Of a stretch of 20,450 nt of DNA, positions 9,668 to 20,162 are shown piece after piece. Below the pieces are notes generated by a model. The model was given only the letters and a program-made list of their open reading frames with translations, searched no databases and was not told the origin of the DNA. How positions within the stretch are numbered: position 1 is the first letter of the stretch; each line of letters opens with the position of its first letter. The DNA is taken from positions 1 to 20,450 of the forward strand of contig WOGZ01000470.1 in assembly GCA_009733775.1 (NCBI GenBank), read 5' to 3'. Source of the DNA: Alectoria sarmentosa. Taxonomy: Eukaryota > Ascomycota > Lecanoromycetes > Lecanorales > Parmeliaceae. The position numbers and the translations under genes are program-made.

Positions 9668-10372
9668 TCATCCAGCAGCTTTTCGTTTCCTCTGCCGTTC
9701 CTTCTCGTGATTCTTGGACCCACCGATCAATGACTTCGACATGATCAGATAATCCAATTGCTTGACAACACCATTCCTCAACTTCTTTGGCCTAGGCGAA
9801 AACTCATCCTCCTCGTAGCCCAGTCGCTCATAGAATTTCACCGCCGCCTTATTCTTCTTGAACACCGTCAACATCGCCTTCTTCACCTCAGCCTTCCTGC
9901 CCACTTCCTCCAAACACCCCATCAGCCATTTTCCCATCCCCCTACCCCGCACATGCTCATCTAGATGAATCTCGTAGCAATAAATGACCTCAATACCGTC
10001 CTCCCACGTAAGCATGAACGACAAGAACCCATAGACCGGCAAACATTGGGCCCCCTCAGGCTGCCTCGACGATGCCCGGCCCAGCAATATATACCTCATA
10101 TCCCGCAACCGCATCTCCTTGCGCTTCTTTACCGGATGCCAGCCATCGGGCGAGGTCTTGTAGTCCGCAGAGCTAGTCTCACGCACTAGGCTGAAACAAC
10201 TCAAAAACTCCGCGTGAGAGAGTCTTTCGGACGTGCGAAGCTGCAGACGCCATGATTCGTCGTCGGTTGGGCTAGAGATTTTGAAGCAGGAGTTGTTGGG
10301 GGGCCAGAATTTGGCGCGGAAGGTGGAAAGGGGGAGGTCGTTGAGGGCGTCAAGGCGGGAGGGTAGAGACAT
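9668..10372 (-). CDS. NAT4: N-alpha-acetyltransferase 40 (NatD), histone H4/H2A specific
   Basis: Single exon, 234 residues. NatD acetylates the N-terminal Ser of histones H4 and H2A (known for the family). The GNAT fold is visible: strand YCYEIHLDE (131-139), then acetyl-CoA loop RGRGMGKWL (142-150) matching R/Q-x-x-G-x-G. Motif B follows as MLTVFKKNKAAVKFYERLGY (167-186). Next comes the Naa40-typical DEFSPRPKKLRNG (189-201) and YLIMSKSL (208-215). GWHPVKKRKEMR and DMRYILL (77-97) precede the core, as in fungal homologues. The basic tail (KERQRKRK, 224-231) may be a nuclear localisation signal. The start ATG at 10372 gives the expected length and no intron is needed. It lies tail-to-tail with PIG-U, with 33 bp between the stop codons. 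A TIR-element pair begins about 200 bp upstream of its start. Confidence 0.93.
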   Translation of the reverse strand: MSLPSRLDALNDLPLSTFRAKFWPPNNSCFKISSPTDDESWRLQLRTSERLSHAEFLSCFSLVRETSSADYKTSPDGWHPVKKRKEMRLRDMRYILLGRASSRQPEGAQCLPVYGFLSFMLTWEDGIEVIYCYEIHLDEHVRGRGMGKWLMGCLEEVGRKAEVKKAMLTVFKKNKAAVKFYERLGYEEDEFSPRPKKLRNGVVKQLDYLIMSKSLIGGSKNHEKERQRKRKAAG

Positions 10373-10572
10373 GACTGCGCAGGAGGATACTGAAGGAAAA
10401 AATGGCTGTGGTCGCGATGGTCTTTATGTGGTTTGGCAGGTACACTTTTCCAGTGTTGTGAACCGGCGCGTCCAGAAGGAAAATGACGCGACTGCCGTTT
10501 CCCCGCAAACGCCAAGATTTTTAGCGCCATTGCCGAATGTCCCTCGGTCGAAAGAACAAAGTTCCTGCATTT
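10373..10572 (-). promoter_or_regulatory. Upstream region of the Naa40 gene
   Basis: Balanced-GC DNA between the Naa40 start codon and the TIR element at 10573. It must contain the proximal promoter. I see no convincing TATA or CCAAT box. A GACGCGACTGCCG stretch (around 10480-10496) again carries an ACGCG core, which may be coincidental. Confidence 0.4.
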
Positions 10573-11056
10573 TACCGGGTTATCTGGCGAGTAAAATACT
10601 ACAGCGTTATAAGATAGTATTGCATATAAGATACCGTTCAAAATGACGATTTTCAGACGTAGGCCATAATTAGACTGTAAGATACGAATCTCAATTACCG
10701 CTTATTAAAGTTACTTATTCAATAAATTCGCAGGGCAAAATAAATTCTTTGGCGGTATAATATTCTTTGATAATGATCTCAGCAGGGTTTGAATAATAAA
10801 ATATTAGAAGAACGACGTAGAGTAATTGAATATAGACTATTCATAATGTTTTATGTTTTTGTAATAGATATATTCTCCCTCTCAAATCTTTCTCCGATTG
10901 GTCACAGTATGCTTATTAAGATATGTGACTAGCGCCTCAGGTTATACGATACTACAGTGTTATAAGACCCTTTTGCATATAAGATACTGTTCTAAACGAG
11001 GATCAGACGGACTATTTGGCTAGAAGATAGTATTTTACTCGCCAGATAACCCGGTA
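10573..11056. mobile_element. Pair of small TIR elements (MITE-like), possibly one composite unit
   Basis: The ends form a perfect 29-bp inverted repeat, 10573-10601 against 11028-11056, starting TACCGGGTTATCTGGCGAG. Both outer ends show TA, consistent with a TA target duplication as made by Tc1/mariner/pogo-type transposases. Inside, about 80 bp after the left TIR (from 10596, ATACTACAGCGTTATAAG) recur in direct orientation from 10949 (ATACTACAGTGTTATAAG). The right repeat is preceded by a degraded TIR (GGTTATACGATACTACAG from 10940). The simplest reading is two direct copies of a roughly 118-bp MITE, each keeping one good end, 10573 to about 10700 and 10940-11056. Several ATAAGATA-like subterminal words recur. 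No transposase is encoded. Confidence 0.75.
10701..10939. other. Spacer between the two TIR-element copies
   Basis: Moderately AT-rich DNA with no open frame of note and no recognised motif. A short TACCGC...GCGGTA inverted pair (about 10697 and 10752) is too short to call another element. It may be internal sequence of a larger non-autonomous element bounded by the 29-bp TIRs. Confidence 0.4.
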
Positions 11057-11527
11057 TATCAATGCAAGCATTGAACAATCAAACGATAAGGACACGGCCA
11101 GCGCAGAATGCCATTTCCGCTTTCTTCGGTCTCTCAAGCAGCAGCCTAGGGTGTTTCTTTTCAGACTTGTTCGCCCTATGGTCCTACACTAGATCTCCTC
11201 CCTTCTGCAGCCATGTATTCTGCAACGGACAAATGAATGGACTTGCAAATTGATCAATACTGTGGCAAATGCCTTATGACCCATAGCAAGCGGATATGCC
11301 ACGGAACTGTGTTGAATTGTTCTCCTGCCTATCTTCCAATGGACACAACATTATACTCATCACCCATGCGATTTGCTCTGACACTTATGCAACGCCTATG
11401 TGATATTTGCTGGCAGTAAGATGCATCAACTCTCCACCTCAAGTTGCATTGGTTTTCCCAGGCTCTCGTGCAGCGAAACACAGCCTCCTGTAACCCCATT
11501 TTACAGGATATCCACACATAGGTGAAC
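11057..11527. other. Intergenic region before the F-box-like pseudogene
   Basis: Balanced composition. Short open frames exist but none resembles a known protein. It could hold the former promoter and leader of the downstream pseudogene. No RNA gene or repeat was seen. Confidence 0.4.
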
Positions 11528-12446
11528 ATGCCTCAGCTCGTAGAGATCCCAAATGAGACGCTTGAGCAGATCATGATGCTTTCTTGCCTGACGACATCGA
11601 CAACTCCCCCCCCCTGCTGCAAACACATCTATGTCCTGTCAGCAACTCAAATCCTGAAGCTCAAGGAAATGAAAACACGGTACTTGTCAGCCTCCTGTGA
11701 CAGGATCGTGTCCCGTCATCTTGATATTCCGCACCCAATACCCTCCTCGGAATCCTCTTTCAGGATCCTAGAATCGCCTTGCACATCAAGACTTTGAGGA
11801 TATGGTGGTTCTCTAGCGCAAGGCACGTATTAGAAAAGGCTGAAAATATCGCCAATGGCCTTCGCAAGGAGCTGCAAGCTACCGTGCATTTCTTTCCGTT
11901 TTTCCCAGCCGAAGAGAAAGAAGCTTGGTTCTAAAGGTTGTTGTCCGGAGGGCACAGCCCAGCTTTGGCTCTTGTTACTTCCGTGCTACCATGCCTGGAT
12001 AATTTGGGCATTGTGGAAGACCCCGGGGTGCTCGACGAACTAGAGGAGTTTATGGTAGCTGCGGTAAGATCAGGACACACGACCGGGACTCCGGCCTTTG
12101 GCAAGCTTTCACACATGTACGTTTGAACACATCGAATGATAGATGTATTACCGACCTCCGTGGAATCAGCCACGTTAACTTGGCCCATGTTGAGTTACAT
12201 GGGAATTGCCGAAAAGGTGAAGGGTCCAGCAAATCACAAGGCCAAAAGGGTTCCGAAGCTCGAAAAGGTCTTTTACGAAAGCTGCAAATCTTCATTAATC
12301 TGGTACCGATTCTGTGGCTCTTTTCGAAAGTGAGAGGCATCGATTTCGTTTGGGACAAGGGAGCGATTGAGTGGGACCAAACCCTTGGATATGTCTCACG
12401 CGATCGGGCGGCCCGCGTCCATACCTTCTCCGTATGTGGCTCGTGA
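11528..12446 (+). pseudogene. Decayed F-box-like protein gene
   Basis: The ATG at 11528 opens MPQLVEIPNETLEQIMMLS, which resembles the first helix of fungal F-box domains (P-x-E-x-L-x-x-I). That frame ends at a TGA at 11794-11796. A different frame carries LLGILFQDPRIALHIKTLRI (from about 11741), typical of the region after the F-box in large ascomycete F-box/LRR-like families. It is cut by TAA at 11932-11934, then continues as SVLPCLDNLGIVEDPGVLDE and stops near 12126. A third frame (12123-12446) holds HVNLAHVELHGNC, plausibly a later repeat-like segment. At least two frameshifts and two stops therefore break the gene. F-box proteins normally recruit substrates to SCF ubiquitin ligases. Composition is not AT-shifted, so the decay looks like ordinary indels rather than RIP. 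Family assignment is moderate; limits are approximate. Confidence 0.5.
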
Positions 12447-12808
12447 ACCTGTGACATTCAAAATTTCGCTCACAGGATTCTGATTGCCGTATGCGGGGTC
12501 GAAACACTGTACATTTCGATTCGAGTCTCATAGTCCAGAATCGGATTCTACCCCTGTCTACTTTCATGTCCTAAACTGCCGATCCGTGGTTCTGATCTAG
12601 ACCTTGGACTCGTACCGTAATGGTACTTTGAACGCAACCTTCTATGCGTTCGATTGATCGATTGATCTCTTCTTCTTACGCAAAACCGTGCACAAGCATA
12701 GATCGTTTCCTAGACTCGTATTTTCACGTCGACAAATTTCTGACGCTCCGCATCTTAGTCCCATTTTCCCGAGCCACTCTCCTCATCATCCGCCTTCTGC
12801 ATGCTCGC
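12447..12808. other. Intergenic region between the two pseudogenes
   Basis: About 360 bp of balanced composition. The pseudogenes on either side converge here. No additional coding similarity, RNA gene or repeat was recognised apart from a small GATTGATC-type direct repeat near 12650-12666. Confidence 0.4.
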
Positions 12809-14394
12809 CTAAAGATTAATCGGTGCAAATTTCGAACGCTTCCTCAAGCACGAACCAAAAACAAAAAAAAAGAAACGAGTCGGTATGAAGGCGACCATCA
12901 AATATCCCAGTAGAGAGCCCGCTTAATCAACGTACAAGTTTTGGAACATCTGCGTGACAGCAGGGCTAGTTGATCAAAGTCAGTGAAAAGTCCCTTAAAT
13001 TCCTTGGCCTCGAATTTTTTCTACGGAACCCGGCTCCAAGAAAGAACACTGAAGAATAAATTGTCACGATCGCCGACGCAGCTAGATATAAATGGGTATC
13101 GATTAGATAATTCAACGCCTGCAGGAATATAGTCATAATGCCCACTCCAGTCAGAAGACCGACAGGGTAAGCACGATCCAATGAACGCACTCGTAGTTCC
13201 CCGTCCACGCAAACCAGCACAGTCCGATTGGGAAAAGAACCGCGCCCACCATCATGAGCACGAGACGCTGCTCATGCACTGAGAGATTATCATGTTCCCT
13301 TGTTTGTCGATTGTATCGCGATTTCGAAGATGATGACGATATCACAGCTGAGAATCACGCTAACGATGAGTCTGATGAAGAGGAGAATAACGACGGCCAT
13401 GTTGATGCCTCGGAATTCTGTAAAAAATACAGGTCAAGCTGCAAGGAAGAATTAGAGTACGCCGTAGACGCCAGCTGTGGATATCGCGATCAAGAGAATC
13501 ATGGGTTCCAGGAACAGAAATTTGAGAGGCAGGGAGAAATGTTTCTCAACCAGGTCTTTGACGTCGATATTATTTTCCTCGGTAACATAGTGGATGGCGA
13601 AATTATGCGTTTCCCTTCTAAATTTGGCTGCTCGTCGCCGGAAAAGAGTCTTGAGATAGAGTTCCTCCAGGAAGAGAACGTCGAGGATACCATGCAAGGT
13701 CACCCATGATACCTATGTATACTAGACCACCGCCAACCCTGACAGCTTTTTGCGATGAGAGCTCCAACGGCGGGAGAGACGAAGGAACCGATGGAAATGA
13801 GAGCCGAGAAAAATGCGACGGCTATGCCACGCGTCTCGTTTCCAAAAACAGCCTGAGAAAGTATCGCCGACGACAACCAAAGGACAAGAGGCGACGACGT
13901 CCGTGAAGAGGCGGGAGAGCATCAGAGCCTGGAAGTCCTTGGCAGTCGCCGCGGCGAAGGCGAAGGCGAAGCACACCAAGACGAAACAAGCTACGATCAT
14001 CGATATCCTGCGCCCGTACAATTCACTGAGAGGCCTAATTGCCAAAGGACCGGTCGCACAGCCACATATATGCTACGTGAGCCTGAGGAGAGCACAGAAA
14101 CATCTACTGCTACCGAAATCCGCGGAGACTTGCCTGACAATTACAGAGCAGACCAAAAAGCCCCAGAAAGGCGAACAAGGGGTTGAATACGAGGATGGTA
14201 GCAAGTTCCATCTTTCAGCAGAACGGCCACCGCTTGACATTCGCTGGATAATCTGGAGCTTCGAGCTCGACTGGATAGTACTCATGTATGCTTGTTAGCG
14301 GTCCGAGTAGCCATCGATCTGGACTATACTGGAACCGAACAAAAGAGGTTGTGCGTTTGGCGGAGGTTTTTGTATATTGAAGGAGATCAAACAT
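12809..14394 (-). pseudogene. Decayed MFS drug/polyamine-type transporter (DHA1 family)
   Basis: Minus-strand fragments line up in order along a roughly 500-residue MFS exporter. From the 5' end these are: PVELEAPDYPANVKRWPF before TM1; GPLAIRPLSELYGRR, the family's motif-A region; ALMLSRLF; ETRGIAVAFFSA (after a frame change); LEELYLKTLFRRRAAKFRRE; VFFTEFRGINMAV; MMVGAVLFPIGLCWFAWTGN; MTIFLQALNYLIDTHLYLAA. The end reads QMFQNL, then AGSLLGYLMV and KRSKFAP before a stop at 12809. At least four frame changes and several stops (14215-14217, 14073-14075, near 13450 and 13435, and one after QMFQNLYVD) break it. An intron-like segment (12966-13024, GT...CTGAC...AG) sits near the 3' end. The likely former start is the ATG at 14394. 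GC is near 50%, so most damage is indels plus a few transitions. Substrate cannot be inferred. Confidence 0.85.
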
Positions 14395-14955
14395 GGTGAG
14401 AGGGCAAGGTGTTTTGGAAGACGCTGACACGCGAGATTGTAGATCGATGAGAATGATATCTTGGATTTCCAAATTGGGGAATGGTAGGCTTGCATCTAAT
14501 GAAATTGGCGGATGTAAAAGGATGGAAGAGGCAACGAAGTAGCAATACCCGGCAAAAGCGGATCGGATTCGAGGATACAACCACTAAAATCACTCACACT
14601 CCTTTTTACCCATTCATCATTTCTCATGGTTATGATAGGTACAAAATCTTCCAAAAGAAAACAATCCATGTTTTCGTAGCTCTAATAGATATGAGATAGG
14701 CTTGATGGGCTGTCAAGAGACAAAGATCCTGCTTCGAGGTTTCCATCCCCTGAAAGTGATGACAAGGTCTCCAAGATGCAGTGACGGATGAAATTGAGAT
14801 GTTCAGTAGGCTTTGCTCTCACCATTGGCGCCGGCTTTGATACCAAGCTTTGATCCGGTCGCAGTCAGGAATGCAAGGGAAAGGTGTTGGAATCAGCCAA
14901 TCGGAAACCTGCATATGATCCACTATCCAGTACTAACAATATGTTAAAAACAGTG
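14395..14955. other. Intergenic region between MFS pseudogene and copia LTR
   Basis: Balanced composition. It would include the promoter of the dead transporter. A CCAAT occurs near 14898. Short open frames show no known similarity. No RNA gene or repeat was recognised. Confidence 0.4.
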
Positions 14956-15072
14956 TGTTAACACTACTCCAAGTGGCAATATACTAGCGTGTATTTGTCA
15001 CAGGCGTCACATAGTATAAGTAACCTACATTCTTATATAGTAAAATAACAAATCAAGTTTATTATCTTCACA
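14956..15072 (+). repeat. Putative short LTR of a Ty1/copia element
   Basis: Starts TGTTAACACTACTCC and ends ATCTTCACA, giving TGT...ACA termini over 117 bp. A GTATAAGTAACC segment could be its TATA region. The first 85-90 bp are barely AT-shifted, whereas everything after about 15045 is strongly so. Its position 170 bp before a copia-type gag fits a 5' LTR. The second LTR is not visible, so the right limit is inferred only from the terminal dinucleotides. Confidence 0.5.
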
Positions 15073-15240
15073 TGAGATTATTATTAAATAGTCTTATTCT
15101 TTAATAAATTATAAGCTCGAATTTTCACATTCGTGATCTTTATATCTTTATCTTCAATTAAAAATAAACATTTATTATAATCGTTATATAAAATAATTAT
15201 CACACATTTATTTATTATAAATGTTATTGAATTGATAAAG

Positions 15241-16080
15241 ATATGAAATTTTTATAAGTTTAAAAAGCAGAAAAATTATTAATAATGATTCAAGAAAATG
15301 AGAAATGTTTTAAAATATAGTGAATTATAAAACATCGTTGATAAAAAAATAACTATGTTTTCAAATGATTTATTCAAAGAAATAATTGAATAAAAATAGT
15401 TAAACGATGAAATAATTTATATAAAAAATGTAATTATAAATAAATAAATCAAATTATAAACGAATTATATAAATTTCGAATTCGTATTTCGCTTTATCAA
15501 ATTACAGAAATTATAAAACATTATTTTATTTAATAATAAGAATTCAATGAAAGATTATATCGTTAATTTACGCACAAAATCGAAGAAGTTTAAGCGTATA
15601 AAAGTTTTAATTGAGAATTGAATATTAATATTCGTATTATTAAACAATTTGAACGATAAATATAAAAACTTCGTACATTATATATTCACGCAATTAAATA
15701 ACATTTTAAACTTTAATAAATTCGTCATATTTTTTTACGAAAAAGATCGATTTTTTGAAAGAAATATTAAAGAAATAATTATAATCGCAATTATAAAAAG
15801 ATATCACAAAAAATAAAAGAATAAAAAGGTTTTTAAAGAAAATATTAATTTAAGACGAAATGAACGAATTGAATAAAAATGTAATAATAATAATAATAAT
15901 AACATTAATAATCGTATCTTAAAGAATTTAAATAACTTAAATTATAAAAACGACGATGATTTATTTATATATTCAAAATGTGTTTTATTAGCGAATAATA
16001 ATAAAAAAAAGTATTAATTATTCGATTGTTAAACATTATATAACGAAAAAATGCTTAAAAAATATCGAAACAATAATAAT
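15241..16080 (+). pseudogene. Copia-type Gag (UBN2-like), RIP-inactivated
   Basis: One frame can be followed through about a dozen stop codons. The N-terminal part reads FKKMRNVLKYSELxNIVDKK (x is a stop where copia Gag has Trp). Further on, SMKDYIVNLRTKSKKFKRI (15544-15600) is followed by ILIFVLLNNLNDKYKNFVHY. These match the order and spacing of the copia Gag/UBN2 region (a 'SV.EYI..LR...' helix, then 'LLN.L...Y..FV'). Stops are TAA/TGA in places where Gln or Trp codons are expected, the signature of C-to-T change on either strand. The tail near 16021-16062 (FDC, stop, TLYNEKMLKKYRN) may be the end of a degraded zinc knuckle. The product is a non-functional virus-like-particle protein of a retrotransposon. 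Confidence 0.75.
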
Positions 16081-18720
16081 TCGAATTTTAAATCAAAGAC
16101 GAATATAATAAATATTGATCGATTAAACGATTTTGTAAATCAAAATAACACATATATTTTAATAATAATATATACGATATACGATAACGAGATAGAAAAA
16201 AACGATGAATATTAAAACTTTTCAATTTATATTATAATATTTAAATCAAATAACGATGCGACGCACGAAAAATATGAAATTCAAACTTTCGATCAATTTT
16301 TAATATAAATAAACATTTATTATAAGTCATATAAGAGAATAAAGAATACGATAATAATTTAATTTAATATTAATTTTATAAAAGACAATAAAATAAGTCG
16401 AAAAGTTGATTATAATTTTGATTTTCTATTTTATTCTCTATCTTATAAGCATTCAATATATTCAATAAATATAAACGATTAACTTATCAAAACACATAAT
16501 TGAATAATCAATTTAAATTATATAAATCACATATTTCTTAATAAAAACGAATTCACAAAGTATTAATTATATTATGTCAACGTTATAATCGCAAATGAAG
16601 TTATTTTATAAATTAAAGATCGTGAAATAATCGATATAAAATAATTATTATCGAATAAATTTAGTAACATCGTGAGCGTTTAAGACGTTTTACATATTTC
16701 GAATCTCACATATAATTTCTTTTTTATCAATTAAACGATTCGAAAAGAATTTGATATCACGTTTCTCGATAACGATTATTATATCTTTAAGAATAGTAAA
16801 CACATAAAAAGTGTTTTCAAAATAAACAACACTTATTTATTTAACGTTTTATAATTAATCGTTCGAGTTATTATATTCATTTAATAAAATATAAAAGCAT
16901 TAATAATCAATTTTATATTTAATAAAAAAATCGTCGAATTATAATATCGACGAATAAGTTATTTAAATAAAACGAATTTGAAAAAACTCGTTAATATAAA
17001 TAAAAGCATTATATTAACACAAAAATCACGTGTATAATTAATATGTGAGATTTGTTTTAAAGCGAAATCATTGTTACGAGCGTATTTTACATTCTTAATA
17101 AAGCTGACTTTTCTTTAACATCACATTTCTTTAACATTATTCGATTGAGCTTAGCGTAACTTGATAAAGACATTTGTTTTTATATAAATGTTTTCTTTTT
17201 ATATATATACTTTCTTCTCACTTAGTTATCTTATTTAATATATTTATATAATATAACTTTATGTTAATTTTAATATTATAATTAAGTTACCTCACTCATT
17301 TTATTCGTATTAATTAACGAATGTAAAAAATCGTGTTAATAAGGACTTTATTAAGATATAAAAACTATTAAAATATCGTATTTTTAAGTTAAATCATCTA
17401 GGATAATTGAAATTCGAATAATTCGCATCGAGATAGCGATTCGTTTCATCAACAATAACGAATATAAAGAAGATATTGAAATATTCGTTTAATTAACGAA
17501 TCGAAAGAAATAACCACATATCACTTTTATATAATTTAAGTTAAAATAACATCGATTATATCATTTAAAAGATCATTATCAGAGATATTTAAATCTTTCA
17601 CGACATTATTATCGAATAAAAAACCACGATTTTATAACCTTTTAAAGTTTTTTTTATTTTATTTCGCATTATTAAGTTTCCTTATATAAAATCGATGACG
17701 GCATAATAAATATTTTTTATATAAATAACGAAACTGAAAAAACGTTATTTAATTAACACATTGTTTTTATAAGAGTTTAATAAATAAATAAACGACTGAA
17801 TAGCATTCTTTATTATTTTTTATATGTTAAAATCAAATTTCTTTATCATATAAAAATCATTAAATATATTAAATAAGAAATGTTAATATTCTTCTTTATT
17901 ATAATATTTTTTAATATTACATTTTTTGAAGTATTTAAATCTCTCTTCTTTTTCTTTTCTTTTATTTTCTTTTTTATTAATAATCTTTATCGAAATGAAA
18001 AAAATAAATTATATTTAAGATTTTTTGAATAAAATTAAATCACGTCGTATTTCAATTATATTTAAAGATTTTGAAGATTTTTTTGAGCATTATAAATTAG
18101 ATTTATAATACATTTTTATTAATAAATAATTATTATATTAAGCGAAAGTTATATTTATGAAATTTTTTAATATGTTAAATTAATTTCGTTTTAAATGAGA
18201 TAATTTTCGCGAGTTTTTATCTCATTTTTATAAGATTATTATCGACAAAGACGAAACTATAAATTTTTTATATCAATCAAAATAAATAACTTAATAATCG
18301 AATAACATCGTTCGTAATTAACAAAAACAAGTAATATAATTGTAATAAAAGATTAATATAATAAAGTTTCAATCATTGAAAAAAAATTCAAAGAAGGATT
18401 TAAAGAACGAATTTCTTTATGATAAATTTAAAAATCGATTTATATCGAAAAAGAATAAGTCTTTTAAATTATTTAATTCTTTTATTTTTACGAATGAAAA
18501 GAGTTTTATATAAGACGATTGATTTTTCAAAATGAATCACAAATTCATTATTAATTATAATTGATATTTTACTGTTGAGTTTAAGTTAATTTATGTTATT
18601 TTTAAATTAAAAGAAAAAGCTTTAAAATAAATTATGAAACGTCGATTGAGAAATTGTTCAAATTTATATCAATTTTATAAAAAGATAATGAATGATTTAA
18701 TTAATATTTATGAGGATTTT

Positions 18721-18990
18721 GATTGATAAAATAATGCGAAACGATAATATGATTTATTTCAACAAGATATTATATCTTTTATGAAATTTTACGTCGACTT
18801 TATTCAATTGAATTAAGTTATCGATAAAGATAAAAATAATATAATATGATATTTATGTTTGAAGATTTATGAAAGTTTATAAAAGAATTGAAACGTATAC
18901 GAAGGTTTCAGCGAGTTAATATTTATTAAAAAGTATTTATGAAAATTGAACAACATTTAATGTGCTGAATATGAAGAAAAGTTTATATAT
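18721..18990 (+). pseudogene. Gypsy-type Gag fragment, RIP-inactivated
   Basis: In the frame beginning at 18721 the sequence reads DLFQQ, then ISFMKFYVDFIQLN, and continues to NVYEGFSELIFIKKYL, with TGA/TAA codons interspersed. The pattern (F.EFY..F..L followed by a stretch of helices) resembles the retrotransposon Gag domain of fungal Ty3/gypsy elements. The left copy retains homology over this region. There is no intact frame. Assignment rests on motif order and on its position between LTR and RT. Confidence 0.55.
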
Positions 18991-20162
18991 TATAATTACA
19001 ATCAAATTAAACATATCAAGCGTGATTATCTTTAATCGAATAAGAAAATTACTCGAATGCATATTATAAGAATAAATAATAACGACGATAATGATTTAAA
19101 AAACTCTTCTGATGACTCGAGAAAAGATTAATTTTTTTTAAAATCACGATAAGAGATAATATAAACGTGTGTTTAATGAATATTTCAAATGATCTTTTAA
19201 TACGACGTTTTTTTTGAATAACAATTACGTTATTATTATAAAATCGATAAATAACATTTATAAATTCTCTTATAAATTGCGAATGCATTAAGGTTTATAT
19301 CGTTATTAACGAAACTATCGTATTTGAAATATATAAACGTTTATAAATCGAGTTTTATTTTTTTTTTAAATCAAAACCACTACGAAATTATAATGAGCGA
19401 TTGTTTAAACAATTTATCATTTATTATCTTTTATTTACTTTGAACATACACGATTATAAAAAAGAATCTTATTTTATTTTTATCATTTCGTTAAAACAAC
19501 ACGATTTGATTTTCGGAAAATTATAAATGAATAAATATAAAGTCGTACTCGATATATTAAAAGATAAAATGTTGTTTATATTTAAACGATGTAAATATAA
19601 TAATAATAAAATATCAGCATTTGAAAATTTATCGTTTTTATCAAAAATATCATTTATTATTATTACATAATTTTTCAAATTTATTGTTGAGAATGAATCG
19701 AATAAAAATAATTTTGATATAAATCATTTTAAAGACATCTCAAATAGAAAAAGGTCGATATTAACATTTAAGATATTAAAAAAAAAAATGATCAAGAAGT
19801 TCGATTTTATCGATATTATTAAAATTGATATATCGATTTATTATTATTTAATTCGAAATAAAGAGAACAAGTTTTTTTTTTTGATAATAAATGAGATTTA
19901 TGATATTTTTAATAAATCTCTTAAGGTTATATTATAATTGAAACGAGATAATCGAATATCGATTAATAAATCATATTTATGTAACTTCGAAATTAAATAT
20001 AAAAAATGTTATAAATTATATATATCAAAAAACGTTTAAATTAATAATGCTGAGGCTCTCACTTTTTAAAAAGTTTTTAATAAATTCTTTATGAATTATC
20101 ATAATTATATAAATGTTTTTAATAGATTATATGTGAACATATTATTTTCACACCGTTTTTAT

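Larger units (their letters stand above)
14956..17071 (+). mobile_element. RIP-mutated Ty1/copia retrotransposon, 5' part
   Basis: A putative LTR is followed by a gag readable in one frame from 15241 to 16080 (see separate entry). From about 16080 to 17071 the sequence is AT-saturated and I cannot identify protease or integrase. At 17072 a Ty3/gypsy LTR begins, so the copia element is either interrupted by a nested insertion or was truncated earlier. The remainder should lie right of the window if nested. Confidence 0.7.

Noticed and set aside
9124..9744. Long plus-strand open frame overlapping PIG-U and the Naa40 3' end
   Set aside because: It is a shadow of the PIG-U exons in another frame, with no domain similarity.
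10697..10757. TACCGC...GCGGTA as a third TIR element
   Set aside because: Only six matching bases at the ends; likely chance.
19064..19678. Two minus-strand open frames (74 and 69 codons)
   Set aside because: They lie antisense within the plus-strand gypsy element between gag and RT and show no independent coding signal.
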